Shown: positions 27,015-36,193, counted from the stretch's first letter. The stretch: 53,896 nucleotides of DNA from an uncultured Methanobrevibacter sp. (GCF_937898925.1 NZ_CALDKF010000014.1:1-53896), one strand, 5' to 3'. Numbers and translations: made by a program. Notes: generated by a model not told the origin, from the letters alone.

Positions 27015-28298
27015 ATGGATTTAAACATAAAAACAAACGACAAAGGCCATTTAGATATTGGCGGTGCTGATGCTTGCGATTTAGTAGAGCAATACGGTAC
27101 TCCTATCTATGTAATTGATGAAGAAAGAATTAGAGACAACTACAACAGATTCTATAATGCTTTCACTAAATTTTATCCTAAATTCAAAGTATTCTATGCT
27201 TGTAAAGCAAATACAAACATCGCTGTTTTAAAAATCCTTGAGGAAGAAGGATGCTGCATTGATGCTGTATCTCCTGGAGAAGTTTACATCTGTAAAAAAA
27301 TGGGATTCTCTGGAGACAGAATCTTATTCACAGGAAACAACATCAGAAACGATGAAATGGATTACGTAAACAGTGAAGATGTAATCTTGAACATTGACTC
27401 AGTTTCCGCACTTAAAAGACTTGCAGAAAGCATTGATCCTAATGGTAAAAAAATCTCATTCAGAGTAAACCCTATGGTAGGTGCTGGTCACCACGGCCAC
27501 TGTATCACTGGTGGAGAAATGAGTAAATTCGGTATTATGGAAACCGAAGCTGTAGAGATTTACAAATTAGCTAAAGAATTAGGATTTGAACCTGTAGGTA
27601 TGCACTCTCACATCGGTTCAGGTATTTTAGACCCAGAACCATTCAAATTAGCTATTGAATCCACTATGAACATTGCAGGAAAAGTCCACCAAGAAGCAGG
27701 AATTGACTTTGAATTCATTGACTTCGGTGGAGGAGTAGGAATTCCATACACTCCTGATGAGGAATTGCTTGACTTGGAACACTTTGCAGAAGAAAACGTC
27801 AAATTATTCAAAGAAAAATTAGAAGAGTTTGACATGGGTGAACCTACCTTATACCTTGAACCAGGCAGATACATTGTAGGTGATGCTTCAGTTATTTTAG
27901 TTGAAGTAAACAGTGTAAAGGAAAGCTACAGAAAATTCATCGGTGTGGATGCTGGATTCAACACTCTTTTAAGACCTGCTATGTACGACTCCTATCATCA
28001 CATTGTTGTTGCAAACAAGATGAATGAAGAGCCAACTCAAGAAGTGGATGTTGCAGGAAATGTATGTGAATCAGGTGACTTGTTTGCAAGAGACAGACCT
28101 CTTCCAGACATTGAAGAAGGAGACATCTTAGGTATTTTAAATGCTGGTGCATACGGTTACACAATGGCATCCAACTACAACTCAAGACCTCTCCCTGCAG
28201 AGATTCTTGTTAAAAATGGAGAGTCTTTCGTAATTCGTGAAGCACAAACCTACGATGACATCTTTGAAAAACAATCCATTCCTGACCATTTACAATAG
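27015..28298 (+). CDS. lysA: Diaminopimelate decarboxylase LysA
   Basis: LysA is the PLP enzyme that decarboxylates meso-diaminopimelate to lysine. The PLP lysine is at about residue 64 in FYACKAN, with the HSHIGSGI and EPGRYIVGDA motifs and a CESGDLFARD segment that supplies the active-site Cys. The length of 427 aa is normal. The start follows ATCGGAGGCGC. dapF follows 16 bases later, so the last steps of lysine synthesis form an operon. Confidence 0.96.
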   Translation: MDLNIKTNDKGHLDIGGADACDLVEQYGTPIYVIDEERIRDNYNRFYNAFTKFYPKFKVFYACKANTNIAVLKILEEEGCCIDAVSPGEVYICKKMGFSGDRILFTGNNIRNDEMDYVNSEDVILNIDSVSALKRLAESIDPNGKKISFRVNPMVGAGHHGHCITGGEMSKFGIMETEAVEIYKLAKELGFEPVGMHSHIGSGILDPEPFKLAIESTMNIAGKVHQEAGIDFEFIDFGGGVGIPYTPDEELLDLEHFAEENVKLFKEKLEEFDMGEPTLYLEPGRYIVGDASVILVEVNSVKESYRKFIGVDAGFNTLLRPAMYDSYHHIVVANKMNEEPTQEVDVAGNVCESGDLFARDRPLPDIEEGDILGILNAGAYGYTMASNYNSRPLPAEILVKNGESFVIREAQTYDDIFEKQSIPDHLQ

Positions 28299-28314
28299 AC
28301 GTTAAGGTGATAGA

Positions 28315-29178
28315 ATGGTAGATTTAAAAGGTTTAAAATTCTCTAAAATGCATGGTATCGGTAATGATTTCCCTATTATCGATGAAAGCCAAGGGGAACA
28401 GATTCCAGAGGCAGATAAAGCTGAAGCATGCAGACAATTATGCCACAGAAACTTTGGTGTAGGTGGAGATGGAGTATTGTTCGTTGTACCATCTGAAGTG
28501 GCAGACATTGGATACAGAATGTTCAATCCAGATGGATCTGAAGCGGAAATGTGTGGAAACGGTATTCGCTGTTTTGGTGATTTTGTTTACAGAAATAAAA
28601 TCGTTGAAAAGGAAACAATGACTGTTGAAACCAAATCAGGTATCAAGACCATTGAAATCACTGTAGAAGATGGCGAACCTGTTCTCTTTAAGGTCAATAT
28701 GGGCAAATCAACATTCAAAGTTCCACAAATTCCAATGATTGCAGATTCAGAGGAGTTTGTCGACGGTGACCTTGAAGTCATTGACACCACCTTCAAGGCA
28801 ACTTGTGTCAATGTAGGAAACCCTCATGCAATCTTGTTTGTTGATGATGTTGATGCTATAGACATTGATAAATACGGCCCAGCTATTGAATGCCATGAAG
28901 TATTCCCAGAAAAGATCAATGTTCATTTTGTTGAAGTATTAAGCAAAAATGAAGGAAAAATGAGAACATGGGAACGTGGTGCTGGTGTTACCCTTGCATG
29001 TGGTACCGGTGCAACTTCAACTGCACTTGCTGGTGTAAAATTAGGTCTTTTTGATAATGAAGTTCTTCTTCACTTACCTGGTGGAGACTTAGAGTTTAAT
29101 GTCTATGAAGAAGACGGAGAACTCGGAGCATTCATGAAAGGACCTGCAGCATTGGTATTCAATGCTGAAATCCAATAA
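28315..29178 (+). CDS. dapF: Diaminopimelate epimerase DapF
   Basis: DapF converts LL- to meso-diaminopimelate, the LysA substrate. The two catalytic cysteines are present: Cys80 in CGNGIRC and Cys229 in ACGTGAT. The N-terminal FSKMHGIGNDFPIID motif is also canonical. The length of 287 aa fits. It is cotranscribed with lysA (ribosome binding site TTAAGGTGATAGA). T-rich sequence follows the stop. The gap to the next likely coding region on the other strand is about 135 bases. Confidence 0.96.
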   Translation: MVDLKGLKFSKMHGIGNDFPIIDESQGEQIPEADKAEACRQLCHRNFGVGGDGVLFVVPSEVADIGYRMFNPDGSEAEMCGNGIRCFGDFVYRNKIVEKETMTVETKSGIKTIEITVEDGEPVLFKVNMGKSTFKVPQIPMIADSEEFVDGDLEVIDTTFKATCVNVGNPHAILFVDDVDAIDIDKYGPAIECHEVFPEKINVHFVEVLSKNEGKMRTWERGAGVTLACGTGATSTALAGVKLGLFDNEVLLHLPGGDLEFNVYEEDGELGAFMKGPAALVFNAEIQ

Positions 29179-29314
29179 ATTTATTTATTTTTAAATAAAT
29201 TTTCTTTTTCTTTTTTTTTAATTTTTTTATATTTTTTTTATATTTTTTTATTTTCTTTAAACTTTATTTTTAATATTTTTTCAAATTGCAATTTATTTTC
29301 ATAGCTTGTTGAAA

Positions 29315-29536
29315 TCATCTATAATTTTGAATTTCCCTAAAGAAATCTGCATAAGGCTGCAAACCTTTATCTGCCCAAAGCTTCCAAATATTCAACTCAT
29401 TTTGAACAACACCTGCCTTAGCGCAAGCTTCTTCAAGTGTTTTTCCCTCTTTCAAATAATTCAAAATGTTTTTTGATAAAATCATGAATCTTGGCAGCTC
29501 TTGCTTGTAAAAATCTAATGGACTTCCATTAAAAAT
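29315..29536 (-). CDS. Small helical protein, possible remnant, with apparent ATT start
   Basis: An open frame of 73 codons on the minus strand encodes a helical, charged peptide with a LEEACAKAGVVQNELNIWKLW segment resembling a helix-turn-helix. It may be the tail of a larger DNA-binding protein. After an in-frame TAG the first plausible start is ATT at 29536, seven bases after GGGGG; an internal ATG at 29485 lacks a ribosome binding site and would give 56 residues. A perfect 7-bp hairpin (29554-29571) lies just upstream and contains TATAAATA on the minus strand. The gene could be intact and small or a decayed fragment. Confidence 0.45.
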   Translation of the reverse strand: MFNGSPLDFYKQELPRFMILSKNILNYLKEGKTLEEACAKAGVVQNELNIWKLWADKGLQPYADFFREIQNYR

Positions 29537-29605
29537 AGTAAAACCCCCTAAAAACTCCTATTTATAGGAGTAAATTAATTCATTAAACTTTAATTAAATT
29601 TTAAA

Positions 29606-30334
29606 TTATATTTCCTTAATCAAATCCCTGTTGGTTTCTATTCCTAAGTATTCTTTAGTGTAAGGACAAGCCAGACCACATTTGGCGCATAAGCTTTTGC
29701 CGTGAGTTCTTTGCATTTCTGATTTAATGAATTCAAAGCATTTTTCTGCATCGAAATATTCTTCCCTTTCTTTTCGGGAGTCCCATTTCACGTCATTTAT
29801 CGCATTAACAGGGCATACATCCTGGCATTCTGTACAGTCATCGCATAATGAGTCGTCTATAGGTGTTCCCACTTTAATAGGCATGTCTGTAAGAATTGTG
29901 GATAATCTAAGTGCAGCCCCATATTTTGGGCTTATAAGCAATGCACATCTTCCAATCCATCCAAGCCCTGATCTTGTTCCAGTTGTCTTATGAGGGATTT
30001 TGCTTGCCAAACCTTCAAAATCCTTTGCAACTCTTTCACGAGACATTGCCAATGCATTGTAATTCATATGATCTTTGATGTAGTCTTCACCTTCAAGAAC
30101 TATGTCGTTCAGCTTCAATGCTAAACTTTTCATGGATTCCACATATTTGGACTGATCATCTGTATAAATGGTTTTCAATGCTTCCTTTTCTATTGGAATT
30201 CCGATTAAAATGCTATTCGGATACTCTTTAGGAACGTTTTTTATACCTTCTAAACTAGCAAAACCTACTACTTCTGCTCCTTCTGATTTAAGAAACTCTT
30301 CTATTTCTTTTGAATTTTTCTCCTCTAAATCCAT
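29606..30334 (-). CDS. QueG-like double 4Fe-4S cluster protein
   Basis: The 242-residue protein has a C-terminal double cluster domain: CDDCTECQDVCPVNAI, then a second set with CAKCGLACPYT. The N-terminal region, with TGTRSGLGWIGRCALLISP, matches epoxyqueuosine reductase-like proteins. At 242 aa it is much shorter than bacterial QueG (about 380), so it is a related reductase of unknown substrate. The second ATG (30334) was chosen because GAGGG lies 7 bases upstream; the first is too close. Confidence 0.8.
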   Translation of the reverse strand: MDLEEKNSKEIEEFLKSEGAEVVGFASLEGIKNVPKEYPNSILIGIPIEKEALKTIYTDDQSKYVESMKSLALKLNDIVLEGEDYIKDHMNYNALAMSRERVAKDFEGLASKIPHKTTGTRSGLGWIGRCALLISPKYGAALRLSTILTDMPIKVGTPIDDSLCDDCTECQDVCPVNAINDVKWDSRKEREEYFDAEKCFEFIKSEMQRTHGKSLCAKCGLACPYTKEYLGIETNRDLIKEI

Positions 30335-30447
30335 AATCATTCCCTCTTGATTTTGATTAATTTTGCTAGATTATATGAATAAATATGATTTTTAAACCTT
30401 TAAATATATTCTTTACTTAGTTTAATATAGTGGTTGGTTTAATTAGA

Positions 30448-31050
30448 TTAGTTTAAAGCATCTAAATCTGATTTTTCATACCTGTTATGGCCTTTTAAAC
30501 TCTTTTTATAATTCCAACATTTTATGGCATCATTTAAAGTTTTATCATCATTATCCTTGAAGAAATCTCTAATGTACTGATTGTATTGGAATTGCTTTTC
30601 TATTTCGTTTTTTTCCTTTGAGTTTTGAATGTCATAATAAGCATTGATTGCATCCTGATATGTCTTTTCTGGGTTTGCCTTTAACCATTTTTGGAATTTT
30701 ACCTTAAATTTGAATCCTTTTCCTATTTTCTTTTCAAAGAATTCCCTTTTGTCTTCACTACATTTGAAGTTTTCACCTAAAATGGAATCCAATGTGATTT
30801 CTTCAAAGTCAGTGGTTTTATTTGGATTGGATTTTTGAAAATTAGGTTTGTTTTGAGCATGTTTTTTGTCATCTAAGGATTTTCCTGTATCCAGATAGTG
30901 AATAATTCTTTCTTCCAGTTGACTTTTGCTTCCACTAACCTTTAATCCTTCATTTCTGCAGAATTCTTTCAATTCCTCTTTTAAAAAATAGTATTCCTTA
31001 AATTCTGAAACTTTCAGATTTTTATTTAATTTGTGGCTGTTTGAACTCAT
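30448..31050 (-). CDS. SAP domain protein, 200 aa
   Basis: Residues about 15-55 form a SAP-type helix-extension-helix (LKEFCRNEGLKVSGSKSQLE), a nucleic-acid binding fold. The rest is very basic and helical, with repeated FFKDNDDKTLNDAIKCW-like and NPEKTYQDAINAYYD-like segments that look like an internal duplication. The gene starts 8 bases after hemK2 stops, so it belongs to the same operon as ksgA and hemK2. A role with RNA or DNA is inferred only from the domain. Confidence 0.75.
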   Translation of the reverse strand: MSSNSHKLNKNLKVSEFKEYYFLKEELKEFCRNEGLKVSGSKSQLEERIIHYLDTGKSLDDKKHAQNKPNFQKSNPNKTTDFEEITLDSILGENFKCSEDKREFFEKKIGKGFKFKVKFQKWLKANPEKTYQDAINAYYDIQNSKEKNEIEKQFQYNQYIRDFFKDNDDKTLNDAIKCWNYKKSLKGHNRYEKSDLDALN

Positions 31051-31058
31051 TTTATCAG

Positions 31059-31649
31059 TCAGATCTTGTAAGCGTTTATCAAGACAATCTCTTCAAAGAA
31101 GAACGTCTCGCTTTCAGCTATTTCTGCAACAAATCCATTTCTATCAAACATATCCAAGGTCCTGTCATTGTCAGATAATGAGGACTGAATCATCTGTATA
31201 ATTCCCTTATCATTTAAATGATTTGGTGCTTCTTTTATGAACCTATCAATAACTTTCCTTCCATCTAATCCCCCGTCAAATGCATAATTTAAATCGTCAT
31301 TGATAATGTCATCTGAATCAGTAGGGAGATATGGAGTATTAAATAGAATAACATCAAATTTCCTATCTTTTACAGGTTCAAAGAGATCACCGAACTCAAG
31401 TTTTATGGTGTTGATATTGTTTAGTTTGAAGTTTTTCTCTGCAAGTTCAAGGGCGTTGAAGTTGATGTCAGTTGCCGTAACATCGTCTGTTAATAGACTT
31501 GCATACATGGAAACGAGGCCTGATCCAGTTCCTATTTCAAGAACGCTTTGACCTTCCTTTATTTCAAGATTTTCAGCCAATAGAAAGGTGTCATCTGAAG
31601 GTATGTAAACCAAATCATCTGTTTCAATTTCAAATTTTCCCATTTTCAT
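31059..31649 (-). CDS. HemK2/Mtq2-type glutamine methyltransferase
   Basis: The 196-residue class I methyltransferase has the SAM loop LEIGTGSGLVS near residue 35 and the catalytic NTPY (variant of NPPY) near residue 103. It is the short archaeal/eukaryotic type without the N-terminal domain of bacterial PrmC, and probably methylates the GGQ glutamine of release factor aRF1. It follows ksgA by 8 bases. The first ATG, 6 bases after GAGG, is preferred over one two codons later. Confidence 0.88.
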   Translation of the reverse strand: MKMGKFEIETDDLVYIPSDDTFLLAENLEIKEGQSVLEIGTGSGLVSMYASLLTDDVTATDINFNALELAEKNFKLNNINTIKLEFGDLFEPVKDRKFDVILFNTPYLPTDSDDIINDDLNYAFDGGLDGRKVIDRFIKEAPNHLNDKGIIQMIQSSLSDNDRTLDMFDRNGFVAEIAESETFFFEEIVLINAYKI

Positions 31650-31657
31650 TTTAAGCC

Positions 31658-32527
31658 TCAGTTAATATGCTCTTTTAATAAAATAGATAGTTCCATAATG
31701 CTTTCTGGAGATAGATTGATTGTTCTTTCCAATAATAATTCCTTGATTCTTGGATTCTCATCTTCCAAATTGTTTAAAATGGATTTCAATTCTTTTTTGT
31801 CTTTAAAGCCAATTATATGCCTTGAATCAATCAATGCATTACGTGCCTTTTTGTTTCTATGTTGGAATAATGCCTTAACGACTTTTGAATAGATCTTAAA
31901 GTCATCATCTGCTATCTGGTTTTCCTTTGGCTTTAATTCCACAACAGAAGAGTCTACCTTAGGAGATGGTATAAAAGACTCAGGAGAAACTTTTGTTAGG
32001 AACTTGATATTTGCCTTAAAGTATAGCATGGCAGAAAGTCTGGAATATTGCTTTGTTCCCACTTTTCCATTCATCCTATCTGCAAATTCTTTCTGATACA
32101 TTAGGATTGCAAGGTCAAAGTCATGCTTTAGGAACTTAAAGCTAATAGGGGATGATATTTGGTAAGGAAGGTTTGAAACGATTTTATTGAACTCTGGGAA
32201 ATCCACCTTAACGGCATCGCCGTTGATAAGATTTACATTATCGATTTTCTCTTTTTCCAAACGTTTCTTCAATATGTTAAAAATAGCGGTGTCTTGCTCT
32301 ATAGCTATTACTTTTCCAGCTTTCTTGGCAAGTTCAATTGTCAAAGTACCTATACCTGGACCAATTTCAAGTACAGTATCCTCTTTAGTAAGCTTTGCAT
32401 ATTCAATGATTTTCTTTCTTTTGAAATCGTCTATAAGGTAATTCTGACCTAAATTCTTGTTTAAAATAATCCCATTTTCCTGCAATATTTGTTTAGTCTC
32501 TTTAGCTAAGGATATTTTTTCAGTCAA
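31658..32527 (-). CDS. ksgA: 16S rRNA dimethyladenosine transferase KsgA/RsmA
   Basis: KsgA dimethylates two adjacent adenines near the 3' end of 16S rRNA during small-subunit maturation. The 289-residue protein has GQNYLID, the SAM loop LEIGPGIGTLT and the catalytic NLPYQISSPI. The start is TTG, behind AGGTGATTGA. The order DUF655, ksgA, hemK2 is conserved in many archaea. A 130-base gap separates it from DUF655. Confidence 0.95.
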   Translation of the reverse strand: MTEKISLAKETKQILQENGIILNKNLGQNYLIDDFKRKKIIEYAKLTKEDTVLEIGPGIGTLTIELAKKAGKVIAIEQDTAIFNILKKRLEKEKIDNVNLINGDAVKVDFPEFNKIVSNLPYQISSPISFKFLKHDFDLAILMYQKEFADRMNGKVGTKQYSRLSAMLYFKANIKFLTKVSPESFIPSPKVDSSVVELKPKENQIADDDFKIYSKVVKALFQHRNKKARNALIDSRHIIGFKDKKELKSILNNLEDENPRIKELLLERTINLSPESIMELSILLKEHIN

Positions 32528-32657
32528 TCAATCACCTTTTTAGCCATTAAAATAGTAGTTTATCGTATTTGAAAATCATTGATGATTTAGTTAAAAAATA
32601 AAAATAAAAAAATAGAAAAATGAGTTCAACTCTTTTTAGAGTTTCACTCATGGAAAT

Positions 32658-33389
32658 TTATTCCTTGTTTTCGGAACTTGGTTTGTTTTGGGGCTTTTTG
32701 CCTCTGTTATTAGGTCTTCTACCTCTGCCCCTATTGTTTCTACCTCTTCCTTTGTTGAATCTTTTCTTTCTGTTGGAAGGGTGTCTGGAAGGAACTTGGG
32801 TAAACATGTAATACTTGTTTTTACCTCTTTTGACGGTAGTTGTATCAAGTTCTAACCTTACTCTTTTTGCAAGCATATCCACAGGTTCTCCAAGGAGAGG
32901 AACTCTTTCCTTCAAGTCTTCAAAGCTTTTGAAAGGTTCTTTTTTACGCTCTTCCAAAATCATTTGAGTGTGCTTTTTACCGATACCTGGGATTAGCTCC
33001 AATTTATGCATTTTGATGTTAAGTGAATCGATTTCATTGAAGAATTTTACATAAATGTCTTCATGAGCTAAAATGATTTCCTTAATTGCATATTCCAATT
33101 CGATTCTACTGGTTGCAGTTAAGTTTTCAAAGTCTAATAATCCTTTTACTCTATTAACCTTATCCCTTTTTCCAGATCCTATATAGACTTTGTCATGAAT
33201 ATCTAAATCAACACCTTCTTTAGGTGTAACTTCTATTAATGTGAATTTGTCTACTCCAATAGCTTGTGCAATAGGTTTGCCATGAGCAGTTGGTCTTTCT
33301 GGATTTACATACCCAAATTTAAGATAATCTAAAATAATTACGTACTCCTCTTTTTTTGGATTCGGATTATCAATGTTTGGATTATCCAT
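32658..33389 (-). CDS. DUF655 family protein with helix-hairpin-helix and basic tail
   Basis: The archaeal DUF655 protein has an OB-like N-terminal region, a helix-hairpin-helix at about residues 135-165 (LIPGIGKKHTQMILEERKK), and a C-terminal tail of about 40 residues rich in Arg, Gly, Asn and Lys (NKGRGRNNRGRGR) that looks like an RNA-binding RGG-type segment. The exact role is unknown, but its fixed position between rpoF and ksgA suggests ribosome or RNA metabolism. The start follows GAGGTGAAAAT. Confidence 0.88.
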   Translation of the reverse strand: MDNPNIDNPNPKKEEYVIILDYLKFGYVNPERPTAHGKPIAQAIGVDKFTLIEVTPKEGVDLDIHDKVYIGSGKRDKVNRVKGLLDFENLTATSRIELEYAIKEIILAHEDIYVKFFNEIDSLNIKMHKLELIPGIGKKHTQMILEERKKEPFKSFEDLKERVPLLGEPVDMLAKRVRLELDTTTVKRGKNKYYMFTQVPSRHPSNRKKRFNKGRGRNNRGRGRRPNNRGKKPQNKPSSENKE

Positions 33390-33637
33390 ATTTTCACCTC
33401 ATTTTAATTTTAAATGTTTATTAGTTCTAGCAATATTCTTTTATTTTCTTTTGCTAATTCTCTACGATTAATTTTTTAATAATTCATTTTTAATTATTAT
33501 TTAATTTTTAATATAATATTAGTATATTTTAAACTTATTAATATTTATAATTTTATTCTTTTTTGTTAAAAATAGCGAAATTAATTGAAGTTCAATGAAA
33601 ATTTTAAGAATGAAAAAACAGTATGCTCTTAAAAAAA

Positions 33638-33670
33638 TTTAAAAAATATTTAAAAAATATTTAAAAAATA
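33638..33670 (-). repeat. Three tandem 11-base A-tract repeats
   Basis: TTTAAAAAATA is repeated three times without error at 33638-33648, 33649-33659 and 33660-33670. The A6 tracts are spaced 11 bases apart, close to the helical repeat, so the DNA is probably curved. It lies in the 394-base gap between rpoF and DUF655, about 250 bases upstream of DUF655. The rest of that gap is AT-rich, with no gene seen. Confidence 0.6.
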
Positions 33671-33783
33671 GTAAAATTGTTCTTTATAAAAAATAAGAAA
33701 TAGTTAAAAGTAGTAAAAATTGTTAAAAAAGTAATCTCTGCATTGAAGAATAAAAATAGAAAAATAATTTGATTTAAAGAGAT

Positions 33784-34134
33784 TTATAAGAATAAATCCT
33801 CTTCAATATCATATTTTTCTAAAATTTCAAGAATTTCCTTCATTTCATCGTTTGAAGGAGCATTTCTTTCTTTTGCGAAAATTAATCTTAAGTCCGCCAT
33901 GTCTCTTGGCACAATATCTGCCATACGAACAGCTTGCTTGTGGTCGACATAAGCTTCAAGTTCTTCGATTAATTTTTCAGTATCTTCAAGGGAAAGTTTA
34001 TTTAGATTAGTTACATGAGCTAAAGTTAAATTTTGTTCATAACTAAGTTCATGTTTTTCTGAAAACTCTTCAAGAATTTCTTTCACTTTAGCTGCAGGTA
34101 TTGGTTCTGTTTCTAATGTTTTTTTCCCAATCAT
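33784..34134 (-). CDS. rpoF: RNA polymerase subunit F (Rpb4 homologue)
   Basis: RpoF forms the polymerase stalk with RpoE. The 116-residue helical protein has the expected layout, with an N-terminal MIGKKTLETEP strand, a HVTNLNKLSLEDTEKLIEEL helix pair and an acidic end. I chose the ATG at 34134 because GTGAGTACA directly upstream has the same spacing as other ribosome binding sites here; a GTG at 34143 would overlap the rpl21e stop. It is cotranscribed with rpl21e. Confidence 0.92.
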   Translation of the reverse strand: MIGKKTLETEPIPAAKVKEILEEFSEKHELSYEQNLTLAHVTNLNKLSLEDTEKLIEELEAYVDHKQAVRMADIVPRDMADLRLIFAKERNAPSNDEMKEILEILEKYDIEEDLFL

Positions 34135-34139
34135 TGTAC

Positions 34140-34430
34140 TCACTCTTGTAATTTTAAGTGTTCTGGAGTAACGATTAATTCTTTTGCTTTATTACCATCT
34201 TTTAATGCAAGTATGTAAGCTTTACCTTTTTTGTCCACTACTTTAGCGGTTTTTCCATGGAATCTGGAATGAGGTTGGCCTTTTTGGATACTTGGGTCGA
34301 TGATAATGTGTACCATATCACCATTTTCGAATTGTTGAATTCTTCTGGTAATTGGATTTGCACGACCAGGTCTTACTCTTTTGGTCAATTTTTTTCTACT
34401 TCTACTTTTAAATCCTCTGGATCTTTGCAT
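34140..34430 (-). CDS. rpl21e: Ribosomal protein L21e
   Basis: The 96-residue basic protein begins QRSRGFKSRSRKKLTKRVR and has the KOW-like FENGDMVHIIIDPSIQKG segment and FHGKTAKVVDKKGKAYIL, all typical of L21e in the large subunit. The ribosome binding site is AGAGGTATAAAA. A minus-strand TATA element near 34485-34495 gives a leader of about 30 nt. rpoF follows immediately. Confidence 0.97.
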   Translation of the reverse strand: MQRSRGFKSRSRKKLTKRVRPGRANPITRRIQQFENGDMVHIIIDPSIQKGQPHSRFHGKTAKVVDKKGKAYILALKDGNKAKELIVTPEHLKLQE

Positions 34431-34500
34431 TTTTATACCTCTTTAATATTTAATTAATTTTGTGGTAAAAATATAAAACCCATCATTTTATATCTTTTTA

Positions 34501-34620
34501 AATAGCTAGTAGCCCAGGTATGATATTTAAGTTGAATATCATAGCTTAAGCCCTTCGGTTTAGCTATTCATTGTAAAAGCCAATATATAAGTCTTATTTA
34601 GACTTAGCCCTAACCGTAGG
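34501..34620 (-). ncRNA. Candidate structured RNA upstream of rpl21e
   Basis: Several perfect hairpins follow each other: an outer stem AATAGCTA/TAGCTATT (34501-34508 with 34561-34568) enclosing a 9-bp hairpin with a 7-base loop (34519-34543), then a 7-bp hairpin TAAGTCT/AGACTTA (34588-34606) and CCTA/TAGG (34609-34620). GGGCT occurs three times on the minus strand. A minus-strand TATA element at 34645-34654 would start transcription near 34624. The outer stem with a large internal loop is loosely like an H/ACA guide, but no clear ACA box is seen. The strand is uncertain. The rest of the 453-base gap up to pus10 is AT-rich without a gene. Confidence 0.4.
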
Positions 34621-34883
34621 TTTAATTGATTAGAACATATCTAAATTTTATATATTGAAAGAAAAAAATATCAAAAATATTATAAAATATCATAAAATTT
34701 TAGTGACTGGATTTCAGCAATAATCCAATCTTCTATTTTTGATAGTAATAAACTATATATTTTAAGATATTAATAAAGTTTATGTTTTTTAGGTATTTTA
34801 TAATATTTTAAAAGATTTCTAAAGTATATTTAAAATTATTTTTAAATTTTTAAAAAATAGCTTTTTTAATTTTAAAATTGGAA

Positions 34884-36128
34884 TTATTTAATTCCAACTT
34901 CAATCACATCCAATTCTGCACAGATTGCCTGTGTGCCAAGAACTTCAGTAACGCTAGGATTTGACCTTCCATCATCACTTGAGATAAGTTCCTTGATATA
35001 CAATCCTCCTTCTGTCTTAATGATCATTTCAAAGGTTTTTGAATCAATGAACTTGGCTTCAATGCTCTTGACTTCCTTCTCTCTAATCTTGTCTGCCCTT
35101 CTATGGGAAACTCTTATTGGAGTTCTTTGTTGAATCATATGGAGTGTTTGGAGTTTTTCCAAATCTTCCTCTTTTATATCATCATCACATTTGACCAATG
35201 CTCTGTAAACCTTATAGGTGTCTGGTGAGGATACTTTGATTTCAGCTTTTCTTTTCCTTTCGGTAAACTTAAGATTTAGGTATTCAGTTTTTCCTTTAGC
35301 GACTTCAGCAACCTCTTCAGATATCTTTTCAAGGTCTATTTTTCTAACCTTCGGCTCCTTGATTTCAAGCACAAATGGTCTGCCGGTACCTAGCATCCTA
35401 ACGTCAATGTCTTCCCTTCCAGCACCATGAAACTTAGCTTCGTATCCATTGGTGTGCTTTAAGACAGTTTCAGATAATAGTTCCTCTACAGATTCTGGGT
35501 ATTGCTTTCCTGTGAAATTGCACTCCTCACAGCCTCTTCCTTTACATTTAGTGCATGGCCATTTGGTTTGTGGGATGCCTCTAACAAGCTTTCTGTATCT
35601 TCCTTCAATAAAAATAGGATTGATTTGAAGTCGGACTTTAACCGGATTTTCAATGTCTTCCTTTAGGATTCTTCTAAAATCAGCCATCACAAGAACATCC
35701 TCTCCATCAAAATCAACATTCTGCTTGAGATTTGCTTCAAGCAATTTGCCGATTTCCCTGTTGACTTCCTTTTTGATGATTTCAACATCAAAATCAAACT
35801 TATCGCTGATTTCCTGGTCCTTTTCAACTATTTCCTTAGGCAATTTGCAGCCAACAACAAAAGTGTCAAATTCAACTTTCAAGAGATCTATCTTTTCATT
35901 CACCAAATCAAGAACATCATTTTCAATATAATTGAAGATATTGTGGCATATTTCACATTCTCCATCGTAAGCTTCCAAATTTAGGGATTCTCTAATTTTA
36001 ATCCCTCTATCTTCATTGCCATTTCCTTCTACGCAATCTGAAAACTTACGTCCAAGGCAATGATTGCAGATATTTCCATTTGCATAATTGATTAATTCTT
36101 CAGCCTTATTAAGTATTTCCTGATTCAT
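34884..36128 (-). CDS. pus10: tRNA pseudouridine synthase Pus10
   Basis: Pus10 makes pseudouridine 54/55 in archaeal tRNAs. The 414-residue protein has N-terminal zinc cysteines (CNHCLGRKFSDC and CEICHNIF), a THUMP-like middle region, a second CTKCKGRGCEEC set, and the catalytic core with GAGREDIDVRMLGTGRPFVLE containing the active-site Asp. The C-terminal segment ends in a GGLYIKELISSDDGRSNPSV motif. It lies downstream of srp54 with a 65-base gap, so cotranscription is likely. Confidence 0.95.
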   Translation of the reverse strand: MNQEILNKAEELINYANGNICNHCLGRKFSDCVEGNGNEDRGIKIRESLNLEAYDGECEICHNIFNYIENDVLDLVNEKIDLLKVEFDTFVVGCKLPKEIVEKDQEISDKFDFDVEIIKKEVNREIGKLLEANLKQNVDFDGEDVLVMADFRRILKEDIENPVKVRLQINPIFIEGRYRKLVRGIPQTKWPCTKCKGRGCEECNFTGKQYPESVEELLSETVLKHTNGYEAKFHGAGREDIDVRMLGTGRPFVLEIKEPKVRKIDLEKISEEVAEVAKGKTEYLNLKFTERKRKAEIKVSSPDTYKVYRALVKCDDDIKEEDLEKLQTLHMIQQRTPIRVSHRRADKIREKEVKSIEAKFIDSKTFEMIIKTEGGLYIKELISSDDGRSNPSVTEVLGTQAICAELDVIEVGIK

Positions 36129-36193
36129 TAAAATCTCTCTTTAAAAAAATGAATATAAAAAATAAAAGTAGTTTAGTTTGGTTTTTGGAATGT

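Noticed and set aside
34501..34620. Degenerate tRNA upstream of rpl21e
   Set aside because: No T-arm consensus, no acceptor stem and no anticodon loop of the right form could be found on either strand.
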